Positions 1 to 8,298 of a stretch of DNA of 64,000 bases are shown one piece after another. Numbering within the stretch: position 1 is the first letter of the stretch; every line of letters starts with the position of its first letter. This DNA is from Flagellimonas zhangzhouensis (GTDB lineage: Bacteria > Bacteroidota > Bacteroidia > Flavobacteriales > Flavobacteriaceae). Below the pieces are notes generated by a model that saw nothing but the letters and a program-made list of their open reading frames with translations, was not told where the DNA came from and did no database searches. Both the position numbers and the translations under genes were made by a program. The stretch spans positions 45,855 to 109,854 of the forward strand of contig NZ_FNKI01000006.1 of NCBI RefSeq assembly GCF_900102925.1. Reading direction: 5' to 3'.

Positions 1-134
1 AAATCCCTGCATTTATTGTTCCTACTGTAAATCCAGATAACAACCAACACAGTCCCAATGAAAATGTGAAAATTGGGCAACTAGCGTATGGAATTAAAAT
101 GTTTTACGGGGTGCTATCAACTCCGATGGAATAA
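1..134 (+). CDS. M20-family metallopeptidase, C-terminal fragment
   Basis: Only the last 44 residues are present and the gene runs off the left edge; codons are read from base 3 to the TAA at 132-134. The fragment contains NPDNNQHSPNEN followed by a helix ending in YGIKMFYGVLSTPME. In M20/M28-type zinc aminoacylases and dipeptidases the His of an HSP(D/N)E motif near the C terminus is a metal ligand, and a terminal helix follows. The match to that C-terminal signature is good, but substrate class (dipeptidase or carboxypeptidase) cannot be told from this piece. It is followed directly by a strong terminator. Confidence 0.7.
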   Translation, partial: IPAFIVPTVNPDNNQHSPNENVKIGQLAYGIKMFYGVLSTPME

Positions 135-149
135 AAGAACTTCTAACTA

Positions 150-180
150 AAAAAGCCCCGAACTGTCGGGGCTTTTTTTG
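150..180. terminator. Bidirectional intrinsic terminator
   Basis: A perfect 7-bp stem, GCCCCGA (155-161) with TCGGGGC (166-172), has a 4-base loop. It is preceded by an A-run and followed by seven T. It sits between the convergent M20 peptidase end and the small lipoprotein gene, so it can serve both strands. Confidence 0.9.
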
Positions 181-194
181 ATAAATTATTTAGA

Positions 195-377
195 CTATTC
201 GTTATTGCTTTTCTTTTTCTGTTGGCCAGGGGCATACGCTTTGGCACTTTTAGCTCCTGTTGCTTTTTTAACCTGACCTGGTGCAGTACTTCTTTTTACC
301 GTACCATGGTTCACTTTACAAGATGTAAACATCGCAATAGAACATAATACAATAGTAATCTTAAGTAAATTTCTCAT
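195..377 (-). CDS. Small basic lipoprotein
   Basis: This 60-residue protein has an N-terminal hydrophobic stretch (MRNLLKITIVLCSIAMFTSC) ending in a lipobox-like FTSC, with Cys20 as predicted lipid-attachment site. The mature part is short, Lys-rich and contains two APGQ(V/Q)KK repeats, at about residues 32 and 49. Similar small APGQ/Lys-rich lipoproteins are common in flavobacteria, where automated annotation sometimes labels them quinol oxidase subunit 4; nothing here supports an oxidase role. Function is unknown. The ATG start gives a complete signal peptide. Confidence 0.7.
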   Translation of the reverse strand: MRNLLKITIVLCSIAMFTSCKVNHGTVKRSTAPGQVKKATGAKSAKAYAPGQQKKKSNNE

Positions 378-495
378 GTTTTTGATTTAGGGATTTGGTT
401 GAATGTAGTTATAACAACGAAAAAATCACGTTAAAATTGACCTAAACCCCATATCATTTGATGAATAATGCTAAATAATTCATATTTCCATCAAA

Positions 496-1209
496 CTAGA
501 AAAACTCTCGGTACTGCATTACCCTAAAATCCAAGGTGTTGAATTTGGGATTGACTTTTTTCAAATCTTTATACGCTTGCAAACTTCCCACGGCTCTATT
601 GGCTGCTCCCGAGGGTCCAGTTAAAGAGACTGTTGTAATTGTTCTCGACTGCCTGCCCATGCCGCAGGCGGGCGCTCGAACTGACAAAGAATTAGAAGTG
701 ACAGGTAACTCCAACTGATGAATTCGTGGCACTTCATCAGAAATCACATCCAATTTTAAACCATGTTCTTTGAGTTGTCTTCTAAAGAAATATTCTGGAC
801 CGTTTTTACTATTGCCACCTGTGAACAACAATGTTTCAATATTTGGATGTTTTTGAAGATATCCCACCAAATCGCGCAGTTCTACATTTTGCATTCCCAA
901 ATCGGAAGCATCGATTTTTTCGCGTTCGGCACTTTGCACAATGTCGCAAACACCAATTTTATTTTTTATTAAAAAGTGTTTTCGTTGTTGAATGGCCTCA
1001 TGGGTGTTTTCATATTTGAGTCCCAAATCAAAGATTCGGTCCAAAATGGGCCATAACATGCCATTGCAACTGCCGTAGCAAAAATCAACATCCTCATCCT
1101 TTAATTCTCCTGTGGTAAAACGAGGTGGTGGTAGCGTACCCACAATCAACTTGGTGGCCTCTTCCAATAAAAATGGCTCGTATGGATGAATGTGTTGAAA
1201 GAGTTTCAA
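496..1209 (-). CDS. Uracil-DNA glycosylase superfamily protein (family 6-like)
   Basis: A 237-residue protein with features of the UDG superfamily: an N-terminal VGTLPPPRF loop (motif A position), FCYG then WPIL (compare FYYG and WPVL in hypoxanthine/uracil glycosylases of family 6), LLFTGGNSKNG in the middle, and a C-terminal GPSGAANRAVGS segment. It should excise deaminated bases in base-excision repair. The reading frame starts with TTG at 1209, giving MKLFQHIHPYEPF; no ATG start exists upstream of the conserved loop. Odd feature: between NSLS and RTITTVSL there is a 12-13 residue stretch (VRAPACGMGRQ) encoded by a GC-rich palindrome that looks inserted in frame. Catalytic competence is not certain. 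Confidence 0.75.
   Translation of the reverse strand: MKLFQHIHPYEPFLLEEATKLIVGTLPPPRFTTGELKDEDVDFCYGSCNGMLWPILDRIFDLGLKYENTHEAIQQRKHFLIKNKIGVCDIVQSAEREKIDASDLGMQNVELRDLVGYLQKHPNIETLLFTGGNSKNGPEYFFRRQLKEHGLKLDVISDEVPRIHQLELPVTSNSLSVRAPACGMGRQSRTITTVSLTGPSGAANRAVGSLQAYKDLKKVNPKFNTLDFRVMQYREFF
644..679. repeat. GC-rich palindromic element inserted in frame in a glycosylase gene
   Basis: CTCGA direct repeats at 644-648 and 675-679 flank a hairpin in which GCCTGC (651-656) pairs with GCAGGC (664-669) across a 7-base loop. The element is much more GC-rich than the surrounding gene and encodes residues that interrupt an otherwise family-like segment. The form resembles the small palindromic repeats that flavobacterial genomes carry between genes. 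That it was inserted is an inference, since no uninterrupted homologue can be aligned here. Confidence 0.6.
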
Positions 1210-1274
1210 GTTTAAAGTGGAGAGTTTTAAGTATCAAGTTCAAAAGAACAAACTATTAAAAAGAGAGAATCCAC

Positions 1275-1344
1275 GTCATGCTGAACTCGTTTCAGCATCA
1301 CATAAATAAAATTTTATGAGACCCCGAAACAAGTTCGGGGTGAC
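1275..1344. repeat. Pair of mirrored intergenic hairpins
   Basis: Two hairpins share the same geometry (8-bp stem, 5-base loop). ATGCTGAA/TTCAGCAT lies at 1278-1285 and 1291-1298; ACCCCGAA/TTCGGGGT lies at 1321-1328 and 1334-1341. The second is a diverged inverted copy of the first (GTC...ATC against GAC...GAC ends) in which stem changes are compensated on both sides. The region 1210-1361 between the glycosylase gene and ppc holds nothing else I can identify. Confidence 0.75.
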
Positions 1345-1361
1345 CTTATACTATATTATGG

Positions 1362-3908
1362 TTAAGCAGAGTTTCTACTTGCATTAATGTTTCCGTAAAG
1401 CGAACGCGTTACAATCTTTTCATACAATTCCTTAAACTCAGAATTCTGGGTGATATGGTACAAGGCGTTTTGCTGAATCACCAACAAAGGCAACACAATC
1501 TTCTCACGGATTTTTACGGACTCCCTTGAAATGGCCTCATCTTCCATTAAAATCTTAAGACCAGAAATCTGTAACAACATCTTTTTAGAAAGTTCGAATT
1601 CGTCGTGAAGTATATTCCAGAAATCTCCAAATTCAGGATCGTCTTTCATGTAGCTTGTCAATTGGAAATTGGTTTTCGCCAAAGACATCATACTGTTCAA
1701 CATCAAAGCTTTGAAAAATGGCACTTCTTTGTACAATTTTTTCACTTCGCTCAGTCGACCCTCCTCTTTCAATTGTTGGATAGCTGTACCCAAACCAAAA
1801 TAACCTGGCACATTTTGTTTCAATTGGCTCCAAGATCCCACAAAGGAAATTGCCCTTAAATCGGACAAGGTCAATTTTGCTTTATTGCCACGCTTTCCTG
1901 GTCTACTTCCAATATTGGCCTTCGTGTAATATTTTAAAGTACTTCGGTTTTCTAAGTACGGGATAAACTTATCATGCTGTTTTAGCCCATCGTATTTATC
2001 GAAACTCAATTCAGAAAGCTCTTCTATCAATTTACGTTGGGCTGAAGAAATCACCAATTCCTTACCAAAAAGATTATTGCTCAAACCTGCAGTCAGCAAT
2101 TGTTCCGAGTTATGGATGAATTGCTCTTTTGTACCATAGGTACTGGTAATGGTTTGCCCTTGAATGGTGAGTTGAATTTCGTGATTCGCCACATCTTTTG
2201 TTTGTGCAGCGTAGAATCTATGGGTTTTACCACCACCCCTTGCAGGTGGTCCTCCCCTACCGTCAAAAAATATGGCAGCGATTCCATTTTTCTTGCAGAC
2301 TTTACTCAAGGTTTCCTTTGTTTTTAAAATAGACCAGTTGGCTTTTAAATATCCGCCATCTTTGGTCCCATCGGAGAAACCAAGCATAATGGTGTGCACA
2401 TCATTTCTGCGCTCCAAGTGTTTTCTGTATTTTGGAATATCAAACAAGGTTTGCATCACTTCTTCGGAAGCATCCATTCCTTTCATGGTTTCGAATAAAG
2501 GAACAATATCGAAAGTGATGTCCTTTTCGTCCCATCCGCACCATCTGAACAATCCATAAACAAAGAGAACGGCAAAAATATCTTCGGAGTTACTGATGAT
2601 ATAGCGGTTACAACCATCTTCCCCATTCTTTTCTTGAATGGCCTTTAAATTTTGAATGTTGGCAATGGTATCCTGTACAATTTCCTCATCAAAATCTTTT
2701 GGGTTGAGTTTATAGTCCTTTTGCAATAATTGCTGCACCAAATCCTTTTCTTTCAACTCAGCCAAAGATTCCTTGATAACGCCCTGTTTTTTCAGTACAG
2801 TTTCAACTACCAAGAAATGTTTGCTATGATCTTGACGAATATCCAAGGTAGCGAAGTGCGTTTTAAAGATGTGAACCTTATCAATAAATTGGTCCAACTC
2901 ATCCAGATACAATTCGTGGTAATGCTCTATCAATTGCTCACGAACTGCATTTAAATGTTCTATAATTCCAGCGTAGGAAATTGGTGCATTCGGGTCGAAC
3001 ATGGCGAGGTATAGTTTATCGCTCAGAGCATTAAGGTCTTCTTGCATGCTTTTGAACGTAAGCTTTTTACGAAGTTCCTTTAATTCATTGTAGTAGCACT
3101 TCATCAAGGTCAATCGAAGTTCATCGGCTACTTGTTTGGTGATATCAGCGGTCACAAAGGGGTTTCCATCTCGGTCACCACCTGGCCAGAATCCAAGTTT
3201 CATGAGATTGTAATTCTCAAACTTTTCATCTTTGATGTTGTTCTTTACATATTGGTACAAATCCCCAACTGCATCATAATAGGTATTCCTCAAAATATAG
3301 ATGATGTTTTTGGCCTCATCCAACGGAGTAGGCTTTTTGGCATTCACCAAAGAGGTCAATCCCAATTGTTGAAGCGTTACATCAATATCGTGAAGCCTAT
3401 CTTCGTCAATAAGGCTTCGCAATTCAGCAATAATATCTAAAACAGCAGGGGTATAAAACTGCGTAGGGTGCGCTGTAAGAACAATTCGTGCGCTGAATGT
3501 GGACAGTTTCTTGGATACCTTGTCCCAGTTTTTGGTGCGATTCACCAATTCAAAATAATCAGGAATGGTCAACGAAGTGCTGTACTCCTGAAGTTTCGGA
3601 AATGCCGAATCTTCAACACTATCATACAACACCACCTGACGTTCCACATATTGCACAATGCGGAACATAAAATCCAATCGCTCACGCTCATCTTGAATAT
3701 TGGCAAAGTTGGAAAAGAACACATCCAAAATTTCTTGGGGCTCCTTACCATCTTTCAATCCCTTTTCGCATTGATCCAACAAAAGTGGAATCAAAATCCC
3801 CACATTTTCAATGTTCTTGTAGGGTAAACTCAAGAAAAGACTGTTGTAGATATTGAATTTATTGGTTACCGATTTTTTAAACTCTTCTAACCGTTTAGAC
3901 TGTTGCAT
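1362..3908 (-). CDS. ppc: Phosphoenolpyruvate carboxylase
   Basis: An 848-residue enzyme that carboxylates PEP with bicarbonate to oxaloacetate, the main anaplerotic step into the TCA cycle. Catalytic His147 is in LTAHPTQ (144-150). GFWPGGDRDGNPF is at 239-251. The SDGTKDGGYL segment is near residue 510 and FDGRGGPPARGGG near 550. The length is slightly short of the usual 870-930 residues. The C terminus reads NASRNSA, where the family normally ends in (R/Q)NTG, so the invariant terminal Gly is replaced by Ala. The gene stands alone, with a 173-base gap to yaaA upstream that shows no clear promoter match. Confidence 0.97.
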   Translation of the reverse strand: MQQSKRLEEFKKSVTNKFNIYNSLFLSLPYKNIENVGILIPLLLDQCEKGLKDGKEPQEILDVFFSNFANIQDERERLDFMFRIVQYVERQVVLYDSVEDSAFPKLQEYSTSLTIPDYFELVNRTKNWDKVSKKLSTFSARIVLTAHPTQFYTPAVLDIIAELRSLIDEDRLHDIDVTLQQLGLTSLVNAKKPTPLDEAKNIIYILRNTYYDAVGDLYQYVKNNIKDEKFENYNLMKLGFWPGGDRDGNPFVTADITKQVADELRLTLMKCYYNELKELRKKLTFKSMQEDLNALSDKLYLAMFDPNAPISYAGIIEHLNAVREQLIEHYHELYLDELDQFIDKVHIFKTHFATLDIRQDHSKHFLVVETVLKKQGVIKESLAELKEKDLVQQLLQKDYKLNPKDFDEEIVQDTIANIQNLKAIQEKNGEDGCNRYIISNSEDIFAVLFVYGLFRWCGWDEKDITFDIVPLFETMKGMDASEEVMQTLFDIPKYRKHLERRNDVHTIMLGFSDGTKDGGYLKANWSILKTKETLSKVCKKNGIAAIFFDGRGGPPARGGGKTHRFYAAQTKDVANHEIQLTIQGQTITSTYGTKEQFIHNSEQLLTAGLSNNLFGKELVISSAQRKLIEELSELSFDKYDGLKQHDKFIPYLENRSTLKYYTKANIGSRPGKRGNKAKLTLSDLRAISFVGSWSQLKQNVPGYFGLGTAIQQLKEEGRLSEVKKLYKEVPFFKALMLNSMMSLAKTNFQLTSYMKDDPEFGDFWNILHDEFELSKKMLLQISGLKILMEDEAISRESVKIREKIVLPLLVIQQNALYHITQNSEFKELYEKIVTRSLYGNINASRNSA

Positions 3909-4082
3909 GTATTGTTTGTGTTAGTGTTAAAAACAGACGAACACCCAAAGGTCGTGATTAATGTGTAACCAATGGGTTAAATTTAAGGGTATCACAATTT
4001 TAGGTATAAGGCGTTTCTATCTTAACACCCAAACCCAATTGTCACTAACAACTTAAAGATTACTTTGGATTTTACCAAAGAT

Positions 4083-4844
4083 TTATCGGACGAAAACGGG
4101 CTGGTTTTCCTTTAGGGTGTGCTCTTCACTAAAAAGGTAACCGTCGTAATTGAAGTTTTTAATATCGTCCAAGGTCTTAGCGTCAGAATCCAAGATGTAG
4201 CGCACCATAGATCCACGTGCTTTTTTGGCAAAGAAGCTGATGATCTTCAACTTGTCGTTTTTCCAATCTTTAAAGATTGGGGTGATCACAGGAACTTTCA
4301 ATTTCTTGGTATCGATTGCGTTGAAGTATTCATTACTGGCCAAGTTCACAAACAACTCACCATCTTCCAATTCATTGTTTAAATGGGCGGTCAATTGTGT
4401 TTTCCAGAAGTCGTACAAGTTCTTTTTTCTTCCTATTTTCAATTGTGTTCCCATTTCCAAGCGGTAGGGCTGAATTAAATCCAAAGGCTTTAACACACCA
4501 TACAATCCTGATAAAATTCTGAGGGTTTCCTGAAGTTGATCTAGTTTTTCCTCTGGAATGGTGTAGGCATCCAAACCTTGGTACACATCACCATTAAAAG
4601 CATAAACTGCTGGCCTAGCATTTTCTGGAGTGAAAGGTGGCTCAAATTGTTGATTGCGCTCCCAGTTCAGTTCAGCCAACTTATCGGAAATGGACATCAG
4701 CTCACTCAATGCCTTTGGTTTCTTCTTTTTCAGCACCGCATTCAGCTTTTCGGATTGCTCCAAAAATTCGGGCTGTGTAAATTTTGATGTTGGTAAGGCT
4801 GTTTCAAAATCCAACGACTTGGCTGGAGAGATCACAATTTTCAT
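4083..4844 (-). CDS. yaaA: Peroxide stress protein YaaA (DUF328)
   Basis: A 253-residue cytoplasmic protein beginning [14 protein letters not shown], the diagnostic start of the YaaA/DUF328 family, and containing [18 protein letters not shown]. In E. coli the family lowers free iron and protects DNA from peroxide damage. The frame also has an ATG two codons upstream (4850), but homologues begin at the chosen Met. A one-mismatch -7 element (TATTTTTA on the minus strand, 4864-4871) sits 19 bases upstream. A short CTTTGG/CCAAAG hairpin (4063-4080) follows the stop codon without a convincing T-run. Confidence 0.93.
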   Translation of the reverse strand: MKIVISPAKSLDFETALPTSKFTQPEFLEQSEKLNAVLKKKKPKALSELMSISDKLAELNWERNQQFEPPFTPENARPAVYAFNGDVYQGLDAYTIPEEKLDQLQETLRILSGLYGVLKPLDLIQPYRLEMGTQLKIGRKKNLYDFWKTQLTAHLNNELEDGELFVNLASNEYFNAIDTKKLKVPVITPIFKDWKNDKLKIISFFAKKARGSMVRYILDSDAKTLDDIKNFNYDGYLFSEEHTLKENQPVFVR

Positions 4845-4933
4845 ATGCATTTAAATTTCAGTAAAAATAAGTAGGAATTTGGGCTTCAAAAAGCATTTTC
4901 CAATGGTGTTTTCAATCTTAATATTAATGAAAA

Positions 4934-5968
4934 CTATGATTCATGATGTTTAGAATAGCCACGCCATTTTTCAATACCGTTCACCATATCTTCTGGCAAT
5001 TCTGAATCAAAACGCATGAACTCTCCTGTCACTGGATGTTCAAACCCTAAAGTTTTGGCATGCAAAGCTTGTCTGGGCAAAACCTTAAAGGTGTTTTCTA
5101 CAAATTGCTTGTATTTGGTAAATGTGGTGCCTTTTAAAATTTTATCCCCACCGTAGCGCTCATCATTGAACAGTGTATGCCCAATGTATTTCATGTGCAC
5201 CCGAATCTGATGGGTTCTTCCTGTTTCCAATTTGCAGGAGACCAAAGTCACATAGCCCAAACGTTCCAGCACTTTATAGTGGGTCACCGCTTCTTTCCCA
5301 TCTTCCCCATTCGGAAAAACCACCATTTGAAGTCTGTTCTTAGGGTTTCGACCTATATGACCTTCAATGGTTCCTTCATCCTCTTCCACATTACCCCAAA
5401 CCAAGGCAATATATTCACGCTCACTGGTTTTTTCAAAAAACTGTTGGGCCAAATGCGTCATCGCGGTTTCCGTTTTGGCAATCACCAACAAGCCCGTAGT
5501 GTCTTTATCAATTCGGTGTACCAAACCTGGGCGTTCTGAACTATTGTTGGGTAAATTCTCAAAATGGTAGACCAAAGCATTGATCAAGGTTCCCGAATAA
5601 TTTCCATGACCTGGGTGCACTACCATCCCTGCGGGTTTGTTCACCACCAAAAGAGAATCATCCTCGTACACTATATCCAACGGAATGTCCTCAGGAGTCA
5701 GTAAAAACTCATAAGGTGGGTGCTCGAACATCACTTTAACCTCATCACCTGCTTTTACCTTATAGTTTTGTTTTACAACCTCGCCATTTACCCAAATATG
5801 ACCTCGTTTGGCCGCTTGTTGGATCTTGTTTCGAGTAGCATTTTCGATAAAATTCATCAAGAATTTATCAACGCGCAAAGGCTCCTGACCTTTTGAGGCC
5901 ATGAACTTAAAATGCTCGTAGAGCTCGTCTTGCGACAACTCTTGGTTATCGTTATCCGAAATATCCAT
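4934..5968 (-). CDS. rluD: RluD-family 23S rRNA pseudouridine synthase
   Basis: A 344-residue pseudouridine synthase. It has an N-terminal S4 RNA-binding domain (about residues 30-80, LRVDKFL then GHIWVNGEVV) and the RluA/RluD catalytic core with HRIDKDTTGLLVIAK (151-165); Asp154 is the expected catalytic aspartate. GRTHQIRVHMKYIGH later in the chain is also conserved. It probably modifies helix 69 of 23S rRNA, but the exact uridines cannot be read from sequence. It starts two bases after the PASTA gene ends and is presumably cotranscribed with it from the 6578-6585 promoter. Confidence 0.93.
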   Translation of the reverse strand: MDISDNDNQELSQDELYEHFKFMASKGQEPLRVDKFLMNFIENATRNKIQQAAKRGHIWVNGEVVKQNYKVKAGDEVKVMFEHPPYEFLLTPEDIPLDIVYEDDSLLVVNKPAGMVVHPGHGNYSGTLINALVYHFENLPNNSSERPGLVHRIDKDTTGLLVIAKTETAMTHLAQQFFEKTSEREYIALVWGNVEEDEGTIEGHIGRNPKNRLQMVVFPNGEDGKEAVTHYKVLERLGYVTLVSCKLETGRTHQIRVHMKYIGHTLFNDERYGGDKILKGTTFTKYKQFVENTFKVLPRQALHAKTLGFEHPVTGEFMRFDSELPEDMVNGIEKWRGYSKHHES

Positions 5969-5970
5969 GC

Positions 5971-6558
5971 TTAATTGGACTCTGCCTGAACCCTTGCACT
6001 TCCTGGAACAGTCCCGTTACCACAGATCAGTTCAACTTTGGAGGTCTTGGGCAATTTATCTCCAGGCTTAATGTATTTCCCTTTAAACTTCATGTTGTAC
6101 ACCATATCCTTACCCAACTCATCAATGTAAGTAACACGTTGCACATCCAATCCTACTGCCTTAAGCATAGAAGCAGCATTTCGTTGGGTTACCTGAATAA
6201 TATCTGGCACGGTCACCTTTTTATACCCTGATGGGTTAACGGTAAAATATATTTTACGGTTGGATTTCACCTTGTTTCCCGCAGGTGGATTTTGGTCCAA
6301 AATGGAAAAACGTGGGTAATCGGGATTATATTCGGAAGAGTCCAAAACTTGGTATCGCAAACCTGCATCCTCAACAGCTTTTCGCATTTCGGATACAGAC
6401 ATTTTGGAAAAATCGGGCACTTCTACAAATTCACCATGGTTGGTAGTACTGTTAAGCCATCGCAAAGACAGCATCACCAAAACAAGCACAGCCACGACCG
6501 CCAAGCCCAATTGAATCAAAAATGTCTTACTTTTTAAAAAGTTTAAAAAATTTTTCAT
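5971..6558 (-). CDS. PASTA-domain membrane protein
   Basis: A 195-residue protein with a short cytoplasmic N terminus, one transmembrane helix (about residues 14-31) and at least two PASTA domains outside the membrane (about 42-108 and 112-180, each opening with V-P-D). PASTA domains bind peptidoglycan fragments or beta-lactams in kinases and penicillin-binding proteins, but here no catalytic domain is attached. The arrangement PASTA-rluD divergent from ddl is one I recall from flavobacteria and hints at a cell-wall role, which is inference. The ATG start is supported by the -7 element 19 bases upstream. Confidence 0.88.
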   Translation of the reverse strand: MKNFLNFLKSKTFLIQLGLAVVAVLVLVMLSLRWLNSTTNHGEFVEVPDFSKMSVSEMRKAVEDAGLRYQVLDSSEYNPDYPRFSILDQNPPAGNKVKSNRKIYFTVNPSGYKKVTVPDIIQVTQRNAASMLKAVGLDVQRVTYIDELGKDMVYNMKFKGKYIKPGDKLPKTSKVELICGNGTVPGSARVQAESN

Positions 6559-6577
6559 GTGGATTACCTTATCGGGA

Positions 6578-6585
6578 CAAATATA
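6578..6585 (-). promoter_or_regulatory. -7 promoter element TATATTTG for PASTA-rluD
   Basis: This is an exact match to the Bacteroidota sigma-A -7 consensus TAnnTTTG on the minus strand, ending 19 bases before the PASTA gene ATG. No clear -33 TTG was found. Confidence 0.6.
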
Positions 6586-6635
6586 GGAAAGCCAACCCTT
6601 TTTTCTTTACTTTGGCTTTGCGATATTTTGAACCA

Positions 6636-7610
6636 ATGAAAAAGAACGTTGCCATCATCATAGGGGGCTACTCCAGTGAATACAATATTTCCATAAAGAG
6701 TGGAAATGTGGTCTTTAAGTATTTGGATAGAAGCAAATACAATCCTTATCGAATAATTATTACCAAAGAAAAATGGTACTATTTGGATGAAGAAAACAAT
6801 GAGTTTTTATTGGAACGTTCCGATTTTAGTTTGCCATTGGATGGAAATAAAATCAAGTTTGATTGTGTTTTCAATGCCATTCATGGCACCCCAGGTGAAG
6901 ATGGATTAATGCAGGCTTATTTTGAGTTGTTGGGGATTCCACATACCTCTTGCAACCATTACGAAGCCGCTCTAACTTTCAACAAAAGGGATTTATTGAG
7001 CGCCTTGAAACCCTACGGAATACCTTGTGCCACTTCCTATTTTATTAATAAGGGTCAATCTATTGATGAGGATGCCATTGCTGAAAAGGTAGGACTCCCT
7101 TGTTTTGTGAAAGCGAACAGAGCGGGAAGTAGCTACGGCGTTTCCAAAGTGTACAAAAAAGAAGAATTGGAGACCGCCATCGAGAATGCCTTTAAAGAGG
7201 ACCACCAAGTTATTATTGAATCTTTTTTGGATGGCACCGAAGTTTCGATTGGGGTAATCACCTATAATAATGAAGTGAAAGTGTTACCCGCCACCGAGAT
7301 TATTTCAGAAAACGATTTTTTCGATTTTGAAGCGAAATACATGGGTAAATCCCAAGAGATCACTCCTGCTCGAATTTCAGAAACTCAGGCAACCAATGTA
7401 AAAGAAAGGGCAGAATTTATTTATAAAGTGCTCGGCCTAAAAGGCTACACCCGAAGTGAGTTTATTTTTATCGGGGCCGAACCTTATTTATTGGAGATCA
7501 ATACCACTCCAGGACTTACCGAAGAAAGTTTGTTACCGCAACAAGCTCGAGAGGCTGGAATTTCTTTAGAAGCACTTTTTGACAGTGCCATAGAAGAAGC
7601 TTTACGATAG
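6636..7610 (+). CDS. ddl: D-alanine--D-alanine ligase
   Basis: A 324-residue ATP-grasp enzyme that joins two D-Ala for peptidoglycan precursors. Visible motifs are IIGGYSSEYNISIKSG at the N terminus, CNHYEAALTFNKR, CFVKANRAGSSYGVSKV (ATP-binding loop), SFLDGTEVSIGV, and LEINTTPGLTEESLLPQQ with the metal-binding Glu/Asn pair. The open frame extends to 6522, but that extension overlaps the divergent PASTA gene and homologues begin at MKKNVAIIIGG, so 6636 is chosen. A near-match -7 (TTACTTTG, 6608-6615) lies 20 bases upstream. coaD follows after 36 bases. Confidence 0.95.
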   Translation: MKKNVAIIIGGYSSEYNISIKSGNVVFKYLDRSKYNPYRIIITKEKWYYLDEENNEFLLERSDFSLPLDGNKIKFDCVFNAIHGTPGEDGLMQAYFELLGIPHTSCNHYEAALTFNKRDLLSALKPYGIPCATSYFINKGQSIDEDAIAEKVGLPCFVKANRAGSSYGVSKVYKKEELETAIENAFKEDHQVIIESFLDGTEVSIGVITYNNEVKVLPATEIISENDFFDFEAKYMGKSQEITPARISETQATNVKERAEFIYKVLGLKGYTRSEFIFIGAEPYLLEINTTPGLTEESLLPQQAREAGISLEALFDSAIEEALR

Positions 7611-7646
7611 AAATCCGTATTTTTAAGAAACCAATTACCAAACCAC

Positions 7647-8105
7647 ATGAGACGCGCATTGTTCCCTGGTTCTTTTGACCCGCTAACCTTAGGTCATTCT
7701 GACATTATTCAAAGAGGTGTTACCCTTTTTGATGAACTCGTTATTGCTATAGGGATCAATGCTGACAAAAAATACATGTTCTCTTTGGAGGAAAGGGTTC
7801 AATTTATCAAAGAAGCCTTTAAAGATGAGCCCAAAATAAAAGTAACTACTTACCAAGGCATGACGGTAGATTTCTGCAAAAAAATAGATGCCAATTTTAT
7901 TTTAAGGGGACTTCGCAACCCTGCGGATTTTGAGTTTGAAAAGGCCATTGCGCACACTAACCGTAAACTATCAGAAATTGAAACTGTGTTCTTGCTTACC
8001 TCTTCGGGTAAATCGTTTATTAGTTCTTCCATTGTTCGAGATGTCATTAGAAATGGAGGCGATTACACTGGACTTGTTCCCGAAACCGTCATTGTAAAGA
8101 AATAA
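7647..8105 (+). CDS. coaD: Phosphopantetheine adenylyltransferase
   Basis: A 152-residue enzyme making dephospho-CoA from 4'-phosphopantetheine and ATP, the penultimate CoA step. GSFDPLTLGH (8-17) carries the nucleotidyltransferase TxGH motif. RGLRNPADFEFE and the C-terminal ISSSIVRD motif match CoaD closely, and the length is typical. It lies 36 bases after ddl, so cotranscription is likely. The 193 bases after it, up to the next gene, hold only a short inverted repeat. Confidence 0.96.
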   Translation: MRRALFPGSFDPLTLGHSDIIQRGVTLFDELVIAIGINADKKYMFSLEERVQFIKEAFKDEPKIKVTTYQGMTVDFCKKIDANFILRGLRNPADFEFEKAIAHTNRKLSEIETVFLLTSSGKSFISSSIVRDVIRNGGDYTGLVPETVIVKK

Positions 8106-8158
8106 TTTTAAAGCTTCTGATCAACCGATAAATTTTGATGTAGGTGATTTCTTCAAAC

Positions 8159-8172
8159 TTGACAAATGTCAA
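8159..8172. repeat. Short perfect inverted repeat, possible operator
   Basis: TTGACA and TGTCAA are separated by AA in the 193-base gap upstream of the PAS histidine kinase gene. The symmetry and length suit a dimeric DNA-binding protein, but there is no second copy and the distance to the start (127 bases) is long. Confidence 0.3.
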
Positions 8173-8298
8173 ACATTGCAAATTGATGTAAAAACCACAT
8201 TTTTTACTTCTTTCACAACATTAACTCTCCAATACATCGGGATAATTTTACATTGGTCTCATAATTAACGGCATACAATTTCATAATACCCCCGAAAT

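Noticed and set aside
3468..3827. 119-residue plus-strand frame
   Set aside because: It is antisense to ppc and has no recognisable motif.
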